The position numbers and the translations under genes were made by a program. Under the pieces are notes generated by a model. That model was not told the DNA's origin and did not search any database. It saw only the letters and a program-made list of their open reading frames with translations. From contig VFKI01000014.1 in the NCBI GenBank assembly GCA_009885665.1, positions 1 to 5,296 on the forward strand: a stretch of 5,296 nucleotides of DNA. The letters run 5' to 3'. Positions 5,294-5,296 of this stretch are shown here, in pieces. This stretch comes from Gammaproteobacteria bacterium (GTDB lineage: Bacteria > Pseudomonadota > Gammaproteobacteria > DSM-16500). The stretch's first letter is position 1; each line of letters starts with the position of its first letter.

Positions 5294-5296
5294 TGG

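Larger units (their letters stand above)
5166..5296. other. non-coding region downstream of the toxin gene
   Basis: No gene is supported. An A-rich tract (5178-5185) is followed by the right copy of the 36-bp repeat, which begins with the palindrome ATAGTAACTAT (5185-5195), and then by a stretch ending in the 34-bp palindrome at the edge. No T-tract follows a hairpin on the plus strand, so no intrinsic terminator for the toxin-antitoxin operon is apparent. The phrase around ATTCAGCATAAT reads like the edge of a dispersed element, but the window ends before this can be seen. Confidence 0.55.

Overview
The window looks like a piece of a gammaproteobacterial chromosome. The four core proteins (UbiE, ParA, RsmG, MnmG) read almost continuously against my memory of the E. 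coli or other gammaproteobacterial versions, and base composition is moderate (below about 50% G+C by eye). A Legionellales/Coxiellales-like host would fit the style of the intergenic DNA, but that is an impression I cannot test here.

Layout: positions 1-243 are non-coding. They hold a short hairpin near the left edge and four spaced copies of an octamer in 23-24 bp units, three of which carry a small hairpin that varies in a compensatory way. Positions 244-4361 hold a minus-strand block read as mnmG > rsmG > parA > ubiE. Every junction overlaps (4, 8 and 4 bp), so it is very probably one translationally coupled operon. Positions 4362-4533 are a divergent promoter region. Positions 4534-5165 hold a plus-strand toxin-antitoxin pair, a MazE/AbrB-type antitoxin followed by a ChpB/PemK/MazF-type RNase toxin, overlapping by 4 bp with a TTG start for the toxin. 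Positions 5166-5296 are non-coding and end in a perfect 34-bp palindrome.

How the genes work together: MnmG (tRNA wobble-uridine modification) and RsmG (16S rRNA G527 methylation) are translation-fidelity enzymes. With ParA they form the classical gidA-gidB-parA chromosome-segregation neighbourhood. The usual next gene, parB, is absent. In its place, coupled to parA by an ATGA overlap, is ubiE, the quinone C-methyltransferase normally found with ubiJ and ubiB. The toxin-antitoxin module sits just upstream of and divergent from mnmG. It is bracketed by an imperfect 36-bp direct repeat (4405-4440 and 5184-5219), which suggests it was inserted as a cassette.

I see no clearly new enzymatic system. 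The best leads are the parB-to-ubiE replacement, the flanking repeats and shared promoter motifs of the toxin-antitoxin cassette, the structured tandem repeats downstream of ubiE, and the long palindrome at the right edge.
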